NCBI GenBank assembly: GCA_019722365.1
Contig: JADFUC010000633.1
Coordinates: forward strand, 1 to 64,000
Length of the DNA: 64,000 nt
Direction: 5' to 3'
Source: Lithospermum erythrorhizon
Taxonomy: Eukaryota > Streptophyta > Magnoliopsida > Boraginales > Boraginaceae
This document shows positions 59,421 through 64,000 of the stretch, one piece after another (positions within the stretch are counted from its first letter, which is position 1; each line of letters begins with the position of its first letter). Made by a program: the position numbers and the translations under genes. Under the pieces are notes generated by a model, which had not been told where the DNA came from, searched no databases, and was given only the letters and a program-made list of their open reading frames with translations.

Positions 59421-60388
59421 TTAAGCGTAGCCCCGGCGAGTAAGTTTAAGTCATAGTCCACTCCGTGAACTTGTTGAAACCTTTTGCTACAAGAATAGCT
59501 TTGAAAACATCAACGTTTCTAAAATTCTTTACATCATGTTTCTTCTTAAATACCCATTTACATTAAATAGGAGCGAGCCCCATTTGGTAAATCCAGCAAA
59601 GGACGAACCTCGTTTGGTACGTAGAGAATCCATCTCGGATTGCATGGCTGTTGCCATTTGTCGGCATCATGCTATTCATAGTTTCTTTTTAAAGTGGGCA
59701 CCGTCATTTGTCAATGATGAAAAGCTTCGCGTACCGGCCTTTCACGGTTGAGTGGCGATCCTTGTTGGATCTCCTAAGGGTTGGTTCTTCCACCGGTTTC
59801 TGTGGATCAGAAGCCCCGAATTATTTCTATGGAAGGGTTCCAATTCTTGTGGTGTGTCGGGATACCTCTCTGCATTAGATGCATCGACATTAACTTCATC
59901 GACGAGCTTCATCCAAGATGGTACCATTACTTCTGGTCATGCGGACAAATAATGTTCCTTTTCAAGGAATACTCTGATAGCAATGAAGATTTTATTCTCT
60001 CTGCTTCGGTGAAGTAGTAACAGCTGTTCCGCAGATATCTATGAAATAACATTTATCGAGACTTGGGCGCAAGTTTATCTTTGTTAATCTCTTAACATAA
60101 GCCGCCTTTAAATCTTGAAAACCCAACTTGGGAATCTTCCCAAACCACAGTTCTGGGAAGTTTTTTATACGCTGACTTGGTTGGACATACGTTTAAGGTA
60201 AGTACAGCTTAAGTGCATATCTGAGAAAGTAGTGGTACATCGGATAGGCTCGTCATAGATCGAACCATGTCAAGAAGAGTTCGTTTCTCCTTTCGGACAC
60301 GCCATTATCTTGTGGCATTCTGCTAGGTGAGTTGTGAAACAATACCACACTCTAGATGAGTATTGAACTCGTGATTGAAATATTCTCC

Positions 60389-60608
60389 CTACATCGAGAC
60401 CGGAGAATCTATATTGATAACTTGTTCGGTGGTTTTGTGCCTCGTTTGGAACTCCTTGAATTTCTCAAAGGACTGTGTTTGTGTCTCGTCGGATACAAAA
60501 AACACGTATCTGTAGTCATCGGTAAATGTAATGAAGTAGTTATAACCTCCTGCTGCGGATGTGTTAGGTGGCCCATCATCGGTGTGTATGATCCCCGATA
60601 AATCACTT
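60389..60608 (-). pseudogene. Integrase core fragment of the copia element
   Basis: The minus strand reads DLSGIIHTDDGPPNTSAAGG then YNYFITFTDDYRYVFFVSDE and TQTQSFEKFKEFQTRH. This is the D.CGP......GG..YF.TF.DDYSR......K.....F..FK.F segment of copia integrase. The frame continues into the inserted LTR at 60610, giving a chimeric ORF. Confidence 0.8.
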
Positions 60609-60609
60609 G

Positions 60610-63023
60610 TGTAGCGACCCGCCCCAAGTCGGCATGCGAGGTTAAGATCATTAACAGCACGTATACCGAGTCGCAAGCGATGGATACAGCCAACAACATA
60701 ACCTGGCGACATTATCGAAATAAAGCCATTTCCGCGGTGTTCCAACTTGACTACATCCCGACAAAATAACGGACAACGAGAACACATATCGAAATACATA
60801 CGTAAGGAAAGTATGACAACGGACTCGTCAATATAATACAACCCACCCGGTCTCAAATATACAAATTTTTGACAAAAGAAATGACCGATGAGGACTTCAC
60901 AATACACTTGCGCCTCGCCTAAGATCTTGTAGCGGCTCGGCAAAAACAGATCCTCGGCCACCACTTGATCACTCCCACAGAGACACAGGCATAAAAGCGT
61001 ACGCCCACAGAGAATAAGTCGGTATTAGGCAGTGAATACAAATATCTGAGTTGGTCCCCTCATATTTTCGGGCGATATATATATATACAATTATTAACCA
61101 AATTACATGATGAATAAGCGTCCAAAAGTCACAGAATGTCTGCGTAGACTTCTGACCACGAATAACATCTTTGTCCCAATAGGCTTGAGTCTAACGGAAT
61201 GCGTCAAATGAGAATGGCGCCGAATAATACGCGTATGGGAATCCCTCAAATAATACACATATGAGAATCACCTCAGGAAATAATACACATATGAGGAATC
61301 CGCCTCCAAATAATGAGATGAGGCCTCACTTTCAATCCTCAGGCAGTACGCCCATGATGTGCATATCCTTTGAAACCTCGAATCCTTGAGACGGCCTGAT
61401 ATGCACACCGCCAAACCTCCCGGTCGAGGTCTCACCTCCTTAGTAACACATAAATCAATCGGTACATCGACCTGCTTGACCACCTTGTGTAGCGGCCATA
61501 TATAGCCTTAGCGACCCACCGCAGTCTCATAATATAATCATGTTATGACTATCTCTGATATAAGTCATAATCACTAATATCTCATTATATGAATTATAGT
61601 CTCGATTATCTCATAATATAACCGTCTCCATTACTTATTAAAAGTATGGTCGAGAATCAAAATGTACACATAATATATCCCGATCAAAATCTCAATTATT
61701 TCAAAAGTATAACTCATAAATCTCAATTTCCACATAATATCGGTCATGGTCACATGCTTACACACATATCCGAATAATTTCAAGATATCATATGTAGTAT
61801 ATACAACATATTATACATAAGGTTCAATGTGAGATTTGTATTATTTTCGCGCCGAAAGTCGAAAGTAGTAACCCAACGGCACTAAGCGATCTTACGTGCT
61901 AGATCGGCTCAATTCTTATTCAAAGAAATTAGATATTATAATACATTCCATAGAAATCCTCTCTTAACATATATGTGTACCCCAAGTGTTATACCCGTCT
62001 CACGATTAATTTATAACTCTTGCTTAAAGTTACATTCCCAAGATTGATATCATTTATAACGTTCGGCCTTAACTATATTGAATCGCCAACTTACTTAAAA
62101 TCATTCGTCATCACCTAATTACTCCAACAATAACACTCTAAGCATTCTAAACAACCCGGTAATCAATTGACAACTAATTAATCCGTAAATACAACCTCCC
62201 GATTCAATCCACGAAAAGCTATACGAACTTTCCCAGGCTTTCAGCTAAAAATTCTACCTATTCATATCCAAACCAATAATTCTATACCCAAAACAACCAT
62301 ATTAAGAATCCCTTTAACCTCATATTACCATTTAATGTCAATTTAAGAAAAGTCAATAAAAGTCAACATACTTGGCTTTGCTGGCAACTTTTCAAAATCA
62401 CCCATTAAAATCTCCCGCGATACTCGGATAACATTTCTATACCATTATAATTTCAAGATCTAAAGTCAACCAACATTCATAAAGTCAACTCTTCAAAAAC
62501 TCAGAAATACTCCAAATATTTGAACTTTCTTACCTGGCATTAAGAGAATGTCTCTCGGGGAATCTCTCCCGAAAATTTTAGGACCGAAGCTCGCCAAATT
62601 TGGAAGAAAATTGAAGAACAAAATCAAGGGAAAATGGTGGAGAAAATTCGGCCAGAGGAGGGAGGAGAAAGAGGATGAGGTTTGTGTTTGGATAATCTTG
62701 AAGGTGAAATAGGATTGATTAAAAAAGTCTCGTGGGGTCCTTTAAAATATCTCAGAGGTAGCTTCGACTTACCGTTGGGTTTTATTTCGATTGCAGTCTA
62801 GAATTTAACACAACCTCTAATATAACTTTAACTTCTAATCCCCCAAATAATATTATACCGCTCGATTAACTTTAAAATCTTAAATACCATCCTTACTTAT
62901 CAATAGATCAAATTTAAATTAAATATCTCAACCGATTCAACCGAAAATTTAGATTTCTCCCTGAAATACTCCTGACAACTAGTATACTATTTTATAATAT
63001 TAATACGAACGAGATTTATCACA
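60610..63023 (-). repeat. 3' LTR of a Tekay-like element at the window edge
   Basis: The plus strand starts TGTAGCGACCCGCCCC and ends TTTATCACA, followed by CTACCCACCTTATAAAATTT, the complement of a polypurine tract like that at 10765. It is 2.4 kb, with AAAGTCAAC words and the donor-like CCAG/GTAAGAAAG at 62533 (minus). Its insertion interrupts copia integrase. Confidence 0.8.
61205..61325. repeat. About 33-bp minisatellite in the LTR
   Basis: Three to four copies of a unit like CAAATAATACACATATGAGAATC(C)CCT occur in tandem. They differ in sequence from the minisatellites of the other LTR families here. Confidence 0.65.
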
Positions 63024-64000
63024 GTCTACCCACCTTATAAAATTTAGTCCTCGAAATTTACTACATAAATGCGCCCATTTAGCCATTTCAGCTTCGACCT
63101 CATTAGAATAGTATACTACGTATTATAGTACAAGTTTAGAGCAACATACCTTGAAAGATGTGGATCTTGGTTTTACGACATCCTCCTGGATTCCCATTAG
63201 CTTCCTCCACTGGATTTTACGCCCGCAACACACACCTTCACTAAAGCCACAACTTTATTCAGCAACACTTTTTCCTTACGATCAAGAATTTTCCTTGGTT
63301 TATAGCCATGCATTAAGATCCTCTCCGAGCTCCTTGGTTGTGACTCTAAGATATGGGATTAGATGCAGGATATACTTCCTCAAAACATGACACATAGGAA
63401 AACATTATAGATTACGTTCCAATCTTTGGAGGCAATACTTAAGCGATAGGCCACCGGACTGACTCACACGCCCCCTGATCATCACGGACCGATATATCTT
63501 GGGCTCGACTTTCTCTGTACCGAATCTGACACCTTTCCGCTGGGGATATTCTCAAGGAATACTTTATCACCAATTTCAAAGTTTAAATCCACCCGACGAC
63601 GATGCGCATCTTTTGCCTATGCGCCACGCCGGTGTTCTTTGTATCAATTTTATTCTCACCCGTCTTTCCGCCGGGCCATACCTTTACATCCCCAGCCGTT
63701 CCGGTAGGTCCTACATTTCTGCCGTACAATGCTTGAATGGTGCCGTCACCGATGCTGGCGTGGAAACTATTATTATATGCAAACTCCGTTTTAGGCAATT
63801 AATCGTCCCAATTTCGGAAGAATTCAACACGCGGGCCCTTGACGCCAGCCATCGATGTTTGAATTGTTCTCTCTGTTGCCCACGTCGTGTGTGGATGAAA
63901 TGATGTACTGAGTGACCTGTCCCCATGTTTCTTGAAATCCTTTCCAAAAATACGGAGGTGAATCGCATCTCGTCATTACAATGGATACCGGCTCCGTCTG
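63024..64000 (-). mobile_element. Chromodomain and integrase of the edge Tekay-like element
   Basis: Minus strand: a chromodomain remnant at about 63290-63180 (KILDRKEKVLLNKVVALVKV, then in another frame NPVEEANGNP), an EALYGR-like segment and FAYNNSFHASIG at 63790-63740, and a catalytic-core segment at 63968-63800 (MRFTSVFLERISRNMGTGHS, then FIHTRRGQQRE in place of FHPQTDGQSER). Order and content match Tekay-type integrase plus chromodomain. The rest of the element lies beyond the window. Confidence 0.75.

Larger units (their letters stand above)
56363..60609 (-). mobile_element. Ty1/copia element, decayed, interrupted by a gypsy LTR
   Basis: The minus-strand order is integrase (60608-60389), RT (about 59400-58640), RNase H (58619-58389), 3' non-coding, and 3' LTR (57344-56363). 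The domain order integrase before RT is that of copia elements. The 5' part beyond 60609 is separated by the gypsy element, whose LTR starts inside the integrase, and lies outside the window. Confidence 0.8.

Noticed and set aside
60389..60964. 191-codon ORF on the minus strand as a gene
   Set aside because: It is a chimera of copia integrase (60608-60389) and the LTR inserted at 60610.

Overview
The window is nuclear DNA of a flowering plant, most likely a eudicot. The evidence is an AT-rich background, split genes with GT-AG introns, a pollen receptor-like kinase, a plant dimeric A/B-barrel stress protein, an FAR1-type transposase and plant LTR retrotransposon lineages (Tekay-like chromovirus, Tat-like Ty3/gypsy, Ty1/copia, Cassandra). 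The species cannot be named from the sequence. No rRNA or tRNA gene, CRISPR array or organellar block was found.

Host genes are few. A pollen receptor-like kinase (plus strand, 19828-21886, one intron) has its C-lobe spread over three reading frames. An intact UP3/DABB-type A/B-barrel protein lies on the minus strand (46834-47703). About 355 bp upstream of it, divergently, is an orphan first exon of an EH-domain (EPS15-like) protein (48058-48177) that ends in a stop codon exactly at its splice donor. A degenerate FAR1/FHY3-MULE transposase gene (minus, about 8000-6150) is not visible as one ORF but its zinc finger, transposase core and SWIM remnant can be read in order.

Most of the rest is retrotransposon. 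Left to right: diverged tandem repeats (960-1720); a Tekay-like LTR (about 2017-5650) split by a 1.3-kb poly(A)-tailed insert; the FAR1 pseudogene; a complete but decayed Tekay-like element (8185-18148, minus) with chromodomain, integrase, RT, protease and gag between 2.6-kb LTRs; the receptor kinase; Tat-like and copia fragments (22020-25068); a Tekay gag fragment next to a Cassandra-type LTR carrying 5S rRNA-derived sequence (26003-26280); another Ty3/gypsy element (26281 to about 33812) whose 5' LTR contains a solo copia LTR with an AAGCA target duplication; local duplications and an inverted-repeat element (33895-36010); a gag-protease-only Tekay derivative (37426-44053); the A/B-barrel gene region; and a nested stack from 50957 to the window end (Tat-like element, copia element in its 3' end, and a Tekay-like element inserted in the copia integrase).

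Nearly all elements carry many stops and indels, so transposition competence is not supported for any of them. The most notable points are the FAR1 gene apparently interrupted by a retrotransposon, the 5S-bearing LTR, a splice-donor-like motif kept at the same place in the LTRs of several Tekay-like families, and the EH orphan exon.
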